64,000 nt of DNA from Chromatiales bacterium (ex Bugula neritina AB1) (GTDB lineage: Bacteria; Pseudomonadota; Gammaproteobacteria; Granulosicoccales; Granulosicoccaceae). Location of the stretch: contig MDLA01000115.1 in the NCBI GenBank assembly GCA_001730015.1, forward strand, positions 62,001 to 126,000, given 5' to 3'. The position numbers and the translations under genes are program-made. The stretch's first letter is position 1, and every line of letters begins with the position of its first letter. The notes under the pieces are model-generated. The model saw only the letters and a list, made by a program, of their open reading frames with translations. It did not search any database and was not told the DNA's origin. Positions 1 to 8,632 of this stretch are shown here, piece by piece.

Positions 1-80
1 TCGATATACAAAGCCACGGCGTCCGAGATGCGACGATAACTGCGTTTTTCCGTCATATCTATCTGTGCGCTAGCGCCCAT
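1..80 (-). CDS. N-terminal fragment of a possible PilZ-domain protein
   Basis: Only the first 26 codons lie in the window; the gene runs off the left edge. The reverse strand opens with ATG at 80, preceded by a GGTGGG ribosome-binding site. The peptide reads MGASAQIDMTEKRSYRRISD and then AVALYI. A basic RxxxR-type cluster just before a hydrophobic strand is how PilZ (c-di-GMP-binding) domains usually begin, but the second signature (D/NxSxxG) would lie outside the window. The family call is therefore tentative. A second ATG eight codons in is also possible. Confidence 0.4.
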   Translation of the reverse strand, partial: MGASAQIDMTEKRSYRRISDAVALYI

Positions 81-210
81 ATTTTACCCACCATTCATCA
101 AGTACACGAATACCTCAACAATAGCGAACATTGGATGTGTACTACTGTTGCTAGCGACTTTAGCGGCTGTATCAGTAATTAATTGAGACATCGGCAACGA
201 CCAGCGCTGA

Positions 211-239
211 TTGTAGTTTTAGGCTGACACGCTTAAACT
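211..239 (+). promoter_or_regulatory. Candidate sigma70 promoter of tRNA-Arg
   Basis: TTGTAG (211-216) and TAAACT (234-239) are separated by exactly 17 bp and end about 10 bp before the mature tRNA. This is the spacing expected of a housekeeping promoter. The call rests on the sequence match only. Confidence 0.45.
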
Positions 240-248
240 AGCAGTTCG

Positions 249-325
249 GCGCCCCTAGCTCAGCTGGATAGAGCGTGCCCCTCCTAAGGGCGAGGTCGCA
301 GGTTCGAATCCTGCGGGGCGCACCA
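249..325 (+). tRNA. tRNA-Arg(CCT)
   Basis: A complete cloverleaf can be folded by eye. The acceptor stem GCGCCCC pairs with GGGGCGC, and the discriminator A and an encoded CCA follow (323-325). The D stem is GCTC/GAGC. The anticodon stem TGCCC/GGGCG encloses the loop CTCCTAA with anticodon CCT, which reads the arginine codon AGG. The T arm is GCAGG-TTCGAAT-CCTGC. It is a single gene, 84 bp before frmA and on the same strand. Confidence 0.97.
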
Positions 326-333
326 GACCGTTT

Positions 334-371
334 TCAATGACAACGCCGGCTTTCAGGCCACAAGTCATTGA
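334..371 (+). promoter_or_regulatory. Hairpin between tRNA-Arg and frmA
   Basis: TCAATGAC (334-341) is perfectly complementary to GTCATTGA (364-371), with a GC-rich interior. No U-run follows, so it is not a normal intrinsic terminator. It could be a processing or attenuation structure in a tRNA-frmA transcript, or the 5' leader of frmA. The function is not known. Confidence 0.3.
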
Positions 372-409
372 GATCACTTACACCCAAATCTCTTTAACGA
401 AGGATAAAA

Positions 410-1519
410 ATGGAATCGAGAGCAGCAATTGCAGTGAAAGCCGGTGAGCCACTGGAAGTTGGTACAGTTGAGGTTCAAGGCCCCAAGGCAGGAGAGGTTC
501 TGGTTGAAATAAAGGCCACCGGCATCTGCCATACAGATGAATTCACGCTGTCCGGCGCTGATCCGGAAGGAATATTTCCGGCAATTCTCGGTCATGAGGG
601 AGCTGGTGTCGTCGTTGAAGTTGGTGCCGGTGTCACTGGCCTGAAAAAGGGAGATCATGTTATCCCTCTCTACACACCCGAATGTCGCGTTTGCGATTAC
701 TGCACATCAGGCAAGACCAATCTATGCCAGCAGATTCGTGAAACTCAGGGCCAGGGTGTCATGCCTGACAGCACGAGTCGCTTTTCCCGTGGCAACGACA
801 AAATATTTCATTACATGGGCACCTCCACTTTCTCGAACTTCACTGTCGTGCCGGAAATCGCACTGGCAAAAGTTCGCGAAGATGCACCTTTCGATAAAAT
901 CTGCTACATCGGCTGTGGTGTTACTACCGGTATTGGAGCCGTAATCAATACCGCACAAGTTAAACCGGGTGACAACGTTGTGGTTTTCGGTTTGGGCGGC
1001 ATAGGGTTGAATGTGATTCAGGGAGCTCGACTGGCCGGGGCCAATATGATTGTCGGCGTAGATTTGAATCCAGCCCGAAAAGAAATGGCTGAGCGCTTCG
1101 GGATGACCCATTTCGTCAACCCTTCTGAAGTTGAAGAAGAACTGGTTCCCTATCTGGTTAACTTAACTAAAGGCGGAGCGGACTATTCTTTCGAGTGCAT
1201 TGGCAATGTTGAGGTAATGCGCCAGGCACTGGAATGCTGCCATAAAGGCTGGGGTACATCGATCATCATTGGTGTCGCACCGGCAGGTGCAGAAATTTCC
1301 ACCCGTCCCTTTCAACTGGTAACCGGGCGCAACTGGCGTGGAACTGCTTTCGGTGGGGCCAGAGGTCGTACCGATGTTCCAAAAATTGTTGACTGGTATA
1401 TGGACGGAAAAATTGAAATCGACCCCCTTATTACGCACACCATGGGGCTGGATGATATAAATACTGCTTTCGACCTGATGCACAAAGGCGAATCAATCCG
1501 ATCAGTAGTTATGTTCTAG
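410..1519 (+). CDS. frmA: S-(hydroxymethyl)glutathione dehydrogenase / class III alcohol dehydrogenase
   Basis: A 369-residue zinc-dependent alcohol dehydrogenase of class III. It oxidises S-hydroxymethylglutathione, formed spontaneously from formaldehyde and glutathione, to S-formylglutathione in the cytosol. Visible signatures are the catalytic-zinc region GICHTDEFTLSG and GHEGAG, the four-cysteine structural-zinc lobe CRVCDYCTSGKTNLC, the later zinc Cys in YIGCGVTTG, and the NAD-binding GLGGIGL. Length and start match the family, and AAGGAT lies just upstream of the ATG. The usual partner S-formylglutathione hydrolase (frmB) is not adjacent, and no frmR-type regulator is present. The identity is secure. 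Confidence 0.96.
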   Translation: MESRAAIAVKAGEPLEVGTVEVQGPKAGEVLVEIKATGICHTDEFTLSGADPEGIFPAILGHEGAGVVVEVGAGVTGLKKGDHVIPLYTPECRVCDYCTSGKTNLCQQIRETQGQGVMPDSTSRFSRGNDKIFHYMGTSTFSNFTVVPEIALAKVREDAPFDKICYIGCGVTTGIGAVINTAQVKPGDNVVVFGLGGIGLNVIQGARLAGANMIVGVDLNPARKEMAERFGMTHFVNPSEVEEELVPYLVNLTKGGADYSFECIGNVEVMRQALECCHKGWGTSIIIGVAPAGAEISTRPFQLVTGRNWRGTAFGGARGRTDVPKIVDWYMDGKIEIDPLITHTMGLDDINTAFDLMHKGESIRSVVMF

Positions 1520-1581
1520 AGCGACTAGATTTTACCTGTCAGCGTGTTGATCTATCTATATTATCCGCAATATTCCAGGGC

Positions 1582-1605
1582 ATCAGCCTGAACACTCAGG
1601 CTGAT
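1582..1605 (+). terminator. Hairpin after frmA, weak terminator candidate
   Basis: ATCAGCCTGA and TCAGGCTGAT form a perfect 10-bp stem with an ACAC loop, 62 bp past the frmA stop and between convergent genes. There is no U-tract on either strand, so it may stabilise 3' ends rather than terminate transcription. Confidence 0.35.
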
Positions 1606-1714
1606 ACAAAGCAAAGATGTAATCCGGAAAATAGAAGCACAGACTCACTCTATTGCCAGTACTGTATCCAATTTATATTCAGTCTATCTATATCCGGACT
1701 GTCGGAATCAGAAT

Positions 1715-2353
1715 TCAGGCAGGCACCTTTGCCGTAACACTCTGCACAAGCGCTCGGCGAATAGCTCCTAGTGCATCAATAATTCTTAAAAATATTCCAG
1801 GCTGCTCGGCTTCCTCTACGGGTAAAAATTCACTCGCATCAATTTTCCCATAGCTAGATGGCCCCGGAACCTTATCTGGTTCAGCGAGATCTGAATCGGG
1901 TGCCACACCACCGATTCTCATCAGTGCTCCGCGCAGCGACTGCACACGCACATCGCGAACAGGTTCTTCTATATTTTTCTGTACGCTGGTGGCGTAACTA
2001 TCAAGCTTCGCCTGAGCCTCTTTCAGCTCGCTTCCCTGATCACCAACACGGTGACGCAGATAGTTAACCAGTTTTCGCTGTATTCGAACTCGCCGGGCCT
2101 CACGATCAAGGCTGTTCTCTGTAGCTTTCACTTGTGACTCTAACAATTCAATACGATTCTGCAGCCTCATCACCAATCGATGATAGTCCTCATTGTTGAG
2201 TAATAGCTGATTATCCGGGGTGTCGGCAACAGCAGCTTCACCTGCGTTGTGTTTATTCGCCTCGGCGTCGTCACTAGTTGAATCTAACCCAACTGGATTC
2301 ATTGCGAACGGACGCTCGCGAGCACAATAGGCGCGGTCCGGATTGGAACTCAT
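1715..2353 (-). CDS. Hypothetical coiled-coil protein
   Basis: A 212-residue protein of no family I recognise. There is no signal peptide and no clear membrane span. The first 50 residues are polar and acidic (likely disordered). Roughly residues 50-130 are rich in E, Q, R, K and L with heptad-like spacing (LQNRIELLESQVKATENSLD), indicating a coiled coil. The C-terminus carries an amphipathic helix (FLRIIDALGAIRRALVQSV). AAGGATAA lies upstream of the ATG. It is convergent with frmA and lies downstream of the hpa genes on the same strand, separated from hpaH by 282 bp, so co-transcription is doubtful. Confidence 0.7.
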   Translation of the reverse strand: MSSNPDRAYCARERPFAMNPVGLDSTSDDAEANKHNAGEAAVADTPDNQLLLNNEDYHRLVMRLQNRIELLESQVKATENSLDREARRVRIQRKLVNYLRHRVGDQGSELKEAQAKLDSYATSVQKNIEEPVRDVRVQSLRGALMRIGGVAPDSDLAEPDKVPGPSSYGKIDASEFLPVEEAEQPGIFLRIIDALGAIRRALVQSVTAKVPA

Positions 2354-2550
2354 TGTCAGTTATCCTTGGTTTTTTCCACAGTAGCGCAAGCCCTGACCTA
2401 CACCATGGGACTCACGGTAGCGCAGTGGCGAAAGCGCTGTGCAAAGTAGAAGGACTTATTATCTATTGCCTATAGATTGCACTAGTTCTGACACACAGCG
2501 ATACAAGAATGAAACAACCCTATAACTCCTTTAGGTTGCTTCAGTTTATT

Positions 2551-2568
2551 ACTGCATTTTAATGCAGT
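2551..2568. repeat. Short palindrome in the hpaH-coiled-coil intergenic region
   Basis: ACTGCAT and ATGCAGT form a 7-bp perfect inverted repeat with a TTTA loop. The 282-bp gap also holds a larger nested structure near 2583-2630, where CGGTTTC pairs with GAAACCG around GTTGA/TCAAC. Both lie downstream of hpaH and could be transcript 3'-end structures. Neither has a good U-tract. Confidence 0.3.
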
Positions 2569-2635
2569 CACAATATTTATAAGCGGTTTCCGGTTGAATC
2601 TCAACAGGTTCCACAGTCTGAAACCGGTTAAATAT

Positions 2636-3436
2636 CTATTCAAAGAACACGCTCACAGAACCAAGTTCGCCGTAGTCAGCGGTAATTGTCGTTTGATGCG
2701 ACGTTTCCACCGGCCTGATGAAGGATCCGGAGATCACAACCTGACCTGCGGTTATGGTCTGATTGTATTGGGCCAGGCGGTTTGCAAGCCATACAATACC
2801 CTGCGCCGGATGATTCAGCACACCTGCTCCTAACCCTGTTTCTTCAACCTGCGCATTGCGCGACACAATAGCACCGACCCATCGGAGATCCAGCTCAGTC
2901 GGTTTTCGAGGAAAGCCGCCCAGCACAATACCGGCATTAGCAGCGTTATCTGCGATGGTATCGACAACCGTCCTGATATTTCCTGTTTCCGGGTCTTTAC
3001 GAACAATCCGTGTATCAAGAATCTCAAGTGCAGGACATATATAATCAGTGGCGTTCAACACATCAAACAAGGTGACATTGGTATTGGGTAAATCGTCTTT
3101 AAAAACAAACGCTATTTCCGCCTCTACACGCGGCTGAATAAAGCGATTTGCCGGTACCGTAGCTCCATTTTCAAAAAACATATCGTCAAACAAGATGCCC
3201 GAATCGGGGATATCAATATTCAGCGCCTGCTGCATTGCACGCGACGTAAGACCGATTTTCCACCCCTTGACCAGCCTCCCGTCTTTCACTTTGTAGTCCA
3301 CCAGTGCACTTTGCACTGCATAGGCATCATCCATTGTCATGCCCGGATACTGACCAGACAGCAAACCAATCTGGGAGCAGGACTTTTCAGCCTCATACAA
3401 TCGCACCGCTGCATCGCCAAGCTGCTCAGGAGTCAT
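2636..3436 (-). CDS. hpaH: 2-oxo-hept-4-ene-1,7-dioate hydratase
   Basis: A 266-residue member of the hydratase/decarboxylase family related to fumarylacetoacetase. It adds water to 2-oxohept-4-enedioate in the homoprotocatechuate (3,4-dihydroxyphenylacetate) meta-cleavage pathway. Family signatures visible are GWKIGLTSRAMQQ, IDIPDSGILFDDMFF, the metal-binding region RVEAEIAFVF, and the C-terminal GQVVISGSFIRPVE. Its start overlaps the stop of hpaG by 4 bp (ATGA), so the two are translationally coupled. The next pathway enzyme (the HpaI aldolase) is not in the window. Confidence 0.9.
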   Translation of the reverse strand: MTPEQLGDAAVRLYEAEKSCSQIGLLSGQYPGMTMDDAYAVQSALVDYKVKDGRLVKGWKIGLTSRAMQQALNIDIPDSGILFDDMFFENGATVPANRFIQPRVEAEIAFVFKDDLPNTNVTLFDVLNATDYICPALEILDTRIVRKDPETGNIRTVVDTIADNAANAGIVLGGFPRKPTELDLRWVGAIVSRNAQVEETGLGAGVLNHPAQGIVWLANRLAQYNQTITAGQVVISGSFIRPVETSHQTTITADYGELGSVSVFFE

Positions 3437-4314
3437 ACGCTCGCTACCTCTTCATCTACTACGGTGTTGCTCAGAGTGCCGATACCGCTGGCTGAAACCT
3501 CAACAACATCACCGGGCAGCAGCCACTTCGGGGGATCAAAGCGGGCACCGGCGCCAGTGGGTGTACCTGTCACAATAATATCGCCCGGCACCAGCGTAGT
3601 GAATGTGGAGATGTAATTGATCAGATAGCGGAAGTCGAACATCATTCGGCTGGTTCGATCATCCTGCCGCAACTCACCATTGACGGTGGTTGTCAGATGG
3701 ATATCGGCAATCTGCTCCTCCGACTCATAAGGTACGAGCCAAGGCCCTATCGATCCACTGGAATCAAAGTTCTTGCCTTGCGTTACATTGAATTTTGCAT
3801 GACGGAGCCAGTCGCGCAGACAGGCCTCGTTACACAGAGTGACCGCCGCAATATGCTCCAGAGCCTTGTCTCTGGAAATGTGGCGGCCCGCTTTGCCTAT
3901 CACCAGGACAACTTCACCTTCGTAGTCAAACTGTGTCGAAGCGGCAGCTCGAACAATGCCCTGCTGGTGGCCGGTAAACGATCTTGCAAATCGGGGAAAC
4001 AGAGATGGATAGGGCGGTGCCTCCTGGCCATCTTTATATTCTTCATTGCGCGCCGGGTAATTCACGCCAACACAAATTATTTTTTCAGGCTGAGTAATCG
4101 GAATCAGGTACTCGATCTGTGCAAGGTCAAAGTCAGTATCGAGTGCCTGCGCATCATCGGCCAGTTTTCGAAGCGCGCATTCCTCTATCACCTGATGCAG
4201 GTTAGCCCAGCGGGACGCAAAGCGAGCCGACAGATCCACGACACCATCGTCGCGGATTAAACCGTATTTCTCCGTGCCCTGATGACTGAAACTCGCAAGT
4301 TTAGCGTTTACCAA
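3433..4314 (-). CDS. hpaG: Fumarylacetoacetate hydrolase family protein, HpaG-type isomerase/decarboxylase
   Basis: A 293-residue FAH-family protein. The core motifs are present: IICVGVNYPARNEEYK, the metal ligands in FDYEGEVVLVIGK, NVTQGKNFDSSGSIGPW, and the C-terminal GDIIVTGTPTGAGARF. Lying between a CHM isomerase gene (hpaF) and an HpaH-type hydratase gene, it most likely decarboxylates and isomerises 5-oxopent-3-ene-1,2,5-tricarboxylate. It is a single-domain protein, unlike the duplicated HpaG of enteric bacteria. Other FAH-family substrates cannot be excluded from sequence alone. Confidence 0.8.
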   Translation of the reverse strand: MVNAKLASFSHQGTEKYGLIRDDGVVDLSARFASRWANLHQVIEECALRKLADDAQALDTDFDLAQIEYLIPITQPEKIICVGVNYPARNEEYKDGQEAPPYPSLFPRFARSFTGHQQGIVRAAASTQFDYEGEVVLVIGKAGRHISRDKALEHIAAVTLCNEACLRDWLRHAKFNVTQGKNFDSSGSIGPWLVPYESEEQIADIHLTTTVNGELRQDDRTSRMMFDFRYLINYISTFTTLVPGDIIVTGTPTGAGARFDPPKWLLPGDVVEVSASGIGTLSNTVVDEEVASV

Positions 4315-4426
4315 AATTTTCTCCGATGGTATTTATTGTGTGCCCGAGTTTAAATAGCAGATTTCAATTGCTCAGGGCTTCTGTGAGATGTGTACCCTAC
4401 CCGATCGTTCTTTCTGTCGCCGCGAG

Positions 4427-4813
4427 TCAGGAATTACGCAATCGTGGATGTATCGCGTTACGCTTCCAGCTTAGCGCTGAGTTAATTACCCGAATCTCGA
4501 ACGACAGTGCAAAGTGCGGCGCTGCAAGTTGCGGCTGGAGGAATTCCTCCAGCATGGCAAAAATCGCATCACCGATCGTCTTTTTATCTGTTTCACTGCG
4601 GCCTTCCCCAAGGCGCAACGACAGATCAATAAAGCTGTTTTCGGGCATATCATCAGCGACGGTGTACACATCACATCGTACACCGCGCACCCGCACTGCA
4701 CCGATTTCGAAAAAACCCGTTTCAAGTGCCGTGGCGAGTATCTTTGCGCTCATCGCTTTAAAATCAACCTGCTGATCAAGATTTGCTGAATACTCAAAAC
4801 TAAAATGTGGCAA
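4427..4813 (-). CDS. hpaF: 5-carboxymethyl-2-hydroxymuconate Delta-isomerase
   Basis: A 128-residue protein starting MPHFSFEYSANL, matching the CHMI family of the tautomerase superfamily. Proline 2 becomes the N-terminal catalytic base after Met removal, and it is present. GAVRVRGVRCDVYTVAD and the LRLGEGRSETDKK region are also typical. It interconverts CHM tautomers in 4-hydroxyphenylacetate/homoprotocatechuate breakdown. It is followed 112 bp later by hpaG and hpaH on the same strand, so it is probably the first gene of a three-gene transcript starting in the 190-bp gap before waaA. Confidence 0.88.
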   Translation of the reverse strand: MPHFSFEYSANLDQQVDFKAMSAKILATALETGFFEIGAVRVRGVRCDVYTVADDMPENSFIDLSLRLGEGRSETDKKTIGDAIFAMLEEFLQPQLAAPHFALSFEIRVINSALSWKRNAIHPRLRNS

Positions 4814-5003
4814 AGTGCACTCCTGTCAGGCTTCTGATATAAACCCTCACCATGATTTTCTCACCCTGTGGCCAACTGATCAAAGGAAAGCAAATTTCCA
4901 ACGAATCAGGAGGGTATCGTACTCGACCATTTCATGCCATAACCTCGCCTGGCTTTATCCAGCACCACTTGAGCAAATGTGCATACAACCAGACTCGTAA
5001 CTA

Positions 5004-6275
5004 ATGAAACCGTGGCTATTAACCTTCTATAAATTACTGCTGTATCTGCTGTCTCCGATATTGCTGATGCATACGATCCGGCAGAGTATCAAACGCAAGG
5101 GAGGACGACAGTTTATTACCCAGCGCATGGGCTGGTTCCAGACGCGTGAACCGGCATGCTCGTCAATCTGGATGCATGCTGCCTCAGTCGGTGAAGCGCG
5201 CACCCTGATACCACTACTGACACCATTACAGAATAATTTCCCCCATTGCAAATTCACCCTCACCTGCAACACCCCTGAGGCATATCAGATACTTACTAAA
5301 CTATCCGGCAATTCAATTAGTTTGCGTTACTGCACAATCGATTTCCCGGGTGCAACTGACAAGCTTTTCAAGTCGATACAACCATCGATTGTGATTCTGG
5401 TCGAGACCGAGCTCTGGCCCTGCCTGCTAGCGACAGCAGGAGCTCACGCGATACCGGTTGTCGTTATCAATGGCCGATTAAGTCGAAAGACTCTCAATAC
5501 CGGCAGTTTCATCAGGCAACTCTATAGAGATTCAGTTCGCCATATTTGCTGCGTGCTGGCACGCTCAACCGCCGATGCGAAAGGTTTCAAGCAGTTGGGG
5601 GTTCCACACTCTAGAATCAAGACCCTGGGTAACTTGAAAAATGCCTACCGTGGCAACGCCGACCTAAAAGTACTCCCCGAACTGGCCGGAAAGCGATACA
5701 TTCTGGCTGCTTCAACCCACGCTCCCGAAGAGCAACTGCTTGCCTCTATTAGCAGACAAATTGATAGCAGCGTTCTACTGGTTATCGCACCACGCCATCC
5801 CCAGCGTAGCGAAGAACTTCAGCAGCAGCTAACGAATGAAGGTTTCTCTTATGCTGTTCGCAGCCTCGGGCATCCAATCACCCCGACAACTCGCATCTAT
5901 CTGGCTGATACCACCGGGGAGCTGGATCGCCTATTCACAGAGGCCGAAGTGGTCTTTATGGGTGGATCGTTCTCACAAACCGGTGGACACAATATTCTAG
6001 AACCTGCCGCCTGGGCCAGGCCCATTATATGTGGACCGAATCTGTGGAACTTCTCTGAAGAACGCGCCTTACTTAGTGAGAAACAGGCCCTGCTTATCAT
6101 CGATGAAAAACACCAATTGCACGATGCGATCGATACGCTACTGACAACACCTGAGCTACGGTTGCAAATGGGTCAGGCGGCACTGGCGGCGGTTTCAGCA
6201 CTGGCTACATCTACTCTGGAATTGTATGTGTCTGAAATCAGCAAATGCATACCGCTTCAGCGCACCTCACCATAG
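5004..6275 (+). CDS. waaA: 3-deoxy-D-manno-octulosonic acid transferase
   Basis: A 423-residue GT30 glycosyltransferase that attaches Kdo to lipid IVA at the inner face of the cytoplasmic membrane. An N-terminal hydrophobic anchor (residues about 5-25) is followed by the family landmarks: WMHAASVGEARTLIPLL, the acceptor-side TCNTPEAYQ, VILVETELWPCLLA, NGRLS, the nucleotide-sugar part with IAPRHPQRSEE, and FMGGSFSQTGGHNILEPAAWARPII. The start has only a weak ribosome-binding site. Its 3' end overlaps the convergent kdkA by 19 bp. Confidence 0.95.
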   Translation: MKPWLLTFYKLLLYLLSPILLMHTIRQSIKRKGGRQFITQRMGWFQTREPACSSIWMHAASVGEARTLIPLLTPLQNNFPHCKFTLTCNTPEAYQILTKLSGNSISLRYCTIDFPGATDKLFKSIQPSIVILVETELWPCLLATAGAHAIPVVVINGRLSRKTLNTGSFIRQLYRDSVRHICCVLARSTADAKGFKQLGVPHSRIKTLGNLKNAYRGNADLKVLPELAGKRYILAASTHAPEEQLLASISRQIDSSVLLVIAPRHPQRSEELQQQLTNEGFSYAVRSLGHPITPTTRIYLADTTGELDRLFTEAEVVFMGGSFSQTGGHNILEPAAWARPIICGPNLWNFSEERALLSEKQALLIIDEKHQLHDAIDTLLTTPELRLQMGQAALAAVSALATSTLELYVSEISKCIPLQRTSP

Positions 6276-6988
6276 CCTGTTAACAGTGCCTCCCAGTCCG
6301 ATGGTGAAAAATGGAGTCCACGTCTTTTTTCAGCAAACGTATCGAGAGAACGCTTCAAACGCCGCAGGTTAGATGCAAAGCGTGTTACGTTTCCAGCATT
6401 CAACAAGCAACCACGGTCCAGGTCGATCAGATATACCGCACCATGATGATCGAGCATAATATTCCCGGCATTGAGATCAGCGTGGTAACAGCCTTTATCG
6501 TGGAATCTTCGTAATACCTGACCAACGGCCTGCCACTGTGCATCCGCAAGCGGTGCCGAGGATATTGATTCAACCAGAGTCACTGCACCATCTATTTTCT
6601 GTGTGGCCAGATCCCCGCGATACCACACTAGTGACCGTCTCTCGATCTGCGCTGCTACCGGCATTGGGACCGGCAAACCATCTAGATATAGCTTAAGCAG
6701 CAATGCAAATTCACGCCACATCCGGGTTTTCTGCAACCCGCTGTACCAGTAGCTATCCGTGCTCAGCTTGCTAATCATCCCTCCTCTGCGATAGTGCCTC
6801 ACAACCACAGACAAACCATCAAACTGGCGGTACAGCACCTGCCCGCGACCGGTAGCTAGCCGCGCAGTGGAGCCTGAACTCTCTACCGGTAATTCAGCAA
6901 AGTCGAACAGGCTTCGATCCGGTCTTTTAGCTAACTGCGGGTTATAAAGCAGGATCGACCGATCACCTCGGTGGATTTTAATATCCAT
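6257..6988 (-). CDS. kdkA: 3-deoxy-D-manno-octulosonic acid kinase
   Basis: A 243-residue Kdo kinase from the ATG at 6988; a GTG nine bases upstream is less likely. It phosphorylates Kdo at position 4 on lipid A, a step found in bacteria that carry a single Kdo. The kinase-like core is clear: VLYRQFDGLSVVVRHYRRGG near the N-terminus, the catalytic loop CYHADLNAGNIMLD, and the metal-binding YLIDLDRG. It is convergent with and overlaps waaA. The pairing suggests a Kdo-monofunctional, phosphorylated inner core. Confidence 0.93.
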   Translation of the reverse strand: MDIKIHRGDRSILLYNPQLAKRPDRSLFDFAELPVESSGSTARLATGRGQVLYRQFDGLSVVVRHYRRGGMISKLSTDSYWYSGLQKTRMWREFALLLKLYLDGLPVPMPVAAQIERRSLVWYRGDLATQKIDGAVTLVESISSAPLADAQWQAVGQVLRRFHDKGCYHADLNAGNIMLDHHGAVYLIDLDRGCLLNAGNVTRFASNLRRLKRSLDTFAEKRRGLHFSPSDWEALLTGYGEVR

Positions 6989-7042
6989 AGACAACACTAT
7001 AAGTTAATGCCGAAAAACACCGATACTGAGCTATGCCTGCTC

Positions 7043-8566
7043 TCACCCGGTATACACAGGACCACCTGGCCCGAGCCTAACGCCGTTTCTTAAATTCGAA
7101 TAGGCTATATCTTTCAGCACACAGGGATTCACGCCGGCAGCTTCCGCAAATATAACCTGCTCCGCAATTGGCTCATAGTCGGCCAGAAAGTGTCCGGCAC
7201 TTTTCACCACGATTATCCGACGGGTCGATGGCTCAACACCCAGATGACGAAAGATCTCCTGATCAGCATTTTGCGTTCGCACCGTGCTGACAATCACGTG
7301 AACATCGCAGTCTTCTCTGGCAATTCGAAGCAGCGCCATATTTCCCAGGCACGCTCGTGCACCGCCATACATGGGCCCGGTGAAAGTGAAATTTCCATCA
7401 CCTAACGCTTCAACTACAACTTCTTCAACAACAGGAGCCTCAGCATCTGTCGCCCCCGGTGCTGCGAATCGGCCACCCAACGCTACTTCAAATCGACCTC
7501 CAACCCCAGCTTCATGCGCGAGTAGTGCCGCCTGCGGATCCCATAGCATCCCAAACCAGGCATCTACTGCTCCGCCCTGTATTAATGCCCTGAGCAGACC
7601 TGTTGTATCGCCGGTTGCACCCGCTCCCGGATTATCCTGCGGATCACAAATGACCACTGGCCTGGATGACTTATCAGAGACCTCTACTGCCAGACTTACT
7701 GCCAGAGAGGCTTTCATCATTGGCTCGATAAATTCAGACTCGCTCGCCTGTAGCGCATCGAGCAGTGCGTCCGCGTATTGATCGCAGGCAAGCTGATCTG
7801 TGCCATAACATAAAAGCGAGGGTCCGCAGTGTTGTATATCGGCGGGCGGAAAGCCCAAAGCGATATCGGCACTTACAACGCCTTCAGGCAAACTACCTTC
7901 CAGCATTTTGTACAACCGCCGCGCTGGTTCTCGCAAAGTGGACTGCATGGTAATCGGCAGTAGATAATCCAGCTGGCGAAACGATTTCTTAAGGGCAGCC
8001 GGATACTCCAATTGCGCTTGAAGCAACTCCTTGGCGCGCCTGCCGGTTGAGGCCATATCAATATGCGGGTACGTCCGGTAGATTGTGACGCAATTACACA
8101 GCTCAAAAAAACCCGGAGATAAATTGCCGTGCAAGTCAAGGCTTACTGCAATTGGAATTTCTTCTCCGACTACCTCTCTAACCCGTCTTACAACTTCACA
8201 CTCACCATCTTCAAAGCCATCAACTACCATCGCACCGTGCAGGTCCAGATAGACACCATCAATATCACCGGCCTGCTGTAGCGCAGCAGTTATTCGCGCA
8301 CAAATATTATCAAAGGCCTCGCGGCTGACATACCCTCCGGGCTCCGCAGCAGTCCAGAGAACGGGAACCAGAGTCCAGTCTTTTGCCGCTTCGATAAAGC
8401 CGCCAATCGGTATATTAAGCGTAGCGAAGATATCGAGTACAGACTCACCTTCTGTAATACCAGGCCAGGAGCCGCCTGCAGCGAACTCTTCCAGAGTAGT
8501 TGGCATGGGCGCAAATGTATTGGTTTCATGCTGGAAACCGGCAATCGCAATTTTCGCACGACTCAT
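7043..8566 (-). CDS. M81 family metallopeptidase (MlrC-like)
   Basis: A 507-residue member of peptidase family M81, named for the microcystinase MlrC. The zinc-site motifs are intact: GFQHETNTF at the N-terminus, VYLDLHGAMV and VSLDLHGNLSPGF. The C-terminal half includes VICDPQDNPGAGATGDTTGLL and VKSAGHFLADYEPIA, both typical. The substrate cannot be predicted; most homologues are not linked to microcystin. It lies 66 bp behind a DMT exporter gene on the same strand. The two probably form one transcript, perhaps for a small peptide-like or amidic solute. Confidence 0.88.
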   Translation of the reverse strand: MSRAKIAIAGFQHETNTFAPMPTTLEEFAAGGSWPGITEGESVLDIFATLNIPIGGFIEAAKDWTLVPVLWTAAEPGGYVSREAFDNICARITAALQQAGDIDGVYLDLHGAMVVDGFEDGECEVVRRVREVVGEEIPIAVSLDLHGNLSPGFFELCNCVTIYRTYPHIDMASTGRRAKELLQAQLEYPAALKKSFRQLDYLLPITMQSTLREPARRLYKMLEGSLPEGVVSADIALGFPPADIQHCGPSLLCYGTDQLACDQYADALLDALQASESEFIEPMMKASLAVSLAVEVSDKSSRPVVICDPQDNPGAGATGDTTGLLRALIQGGAVDAWFGMLWDPQAALLAHEAGVGGRFEVALGGRFAAPGATDAEAPVVEEVVVEALGDGNFTFTGPMYGGARACLGNMALLRIAREDCDVHVIVSTVRTQNADQEIFRHLGVEPSTRRIIVVKSAGHFLADYEPIAEQVIFAEAAGVNPCVLKDIAYSNLRNGVRLGPGGPVYTG

Positions 8567-8632
8567 AAACTTGGGATTCCTGTTTTAACTACAGACAACA
8601 CTAAGAACAGCGTTACCACCCAATAGCCGGGC

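Noticed and set aside
374-1483. Several antisense and out-of-frame open frames across frmA
   Set aside because: They overlap a full-length, motif-complete gene and show no domain, ribosome-binding site or homology. The same applies to antisense frames across recJ, icmF, lysS, gatA and others.
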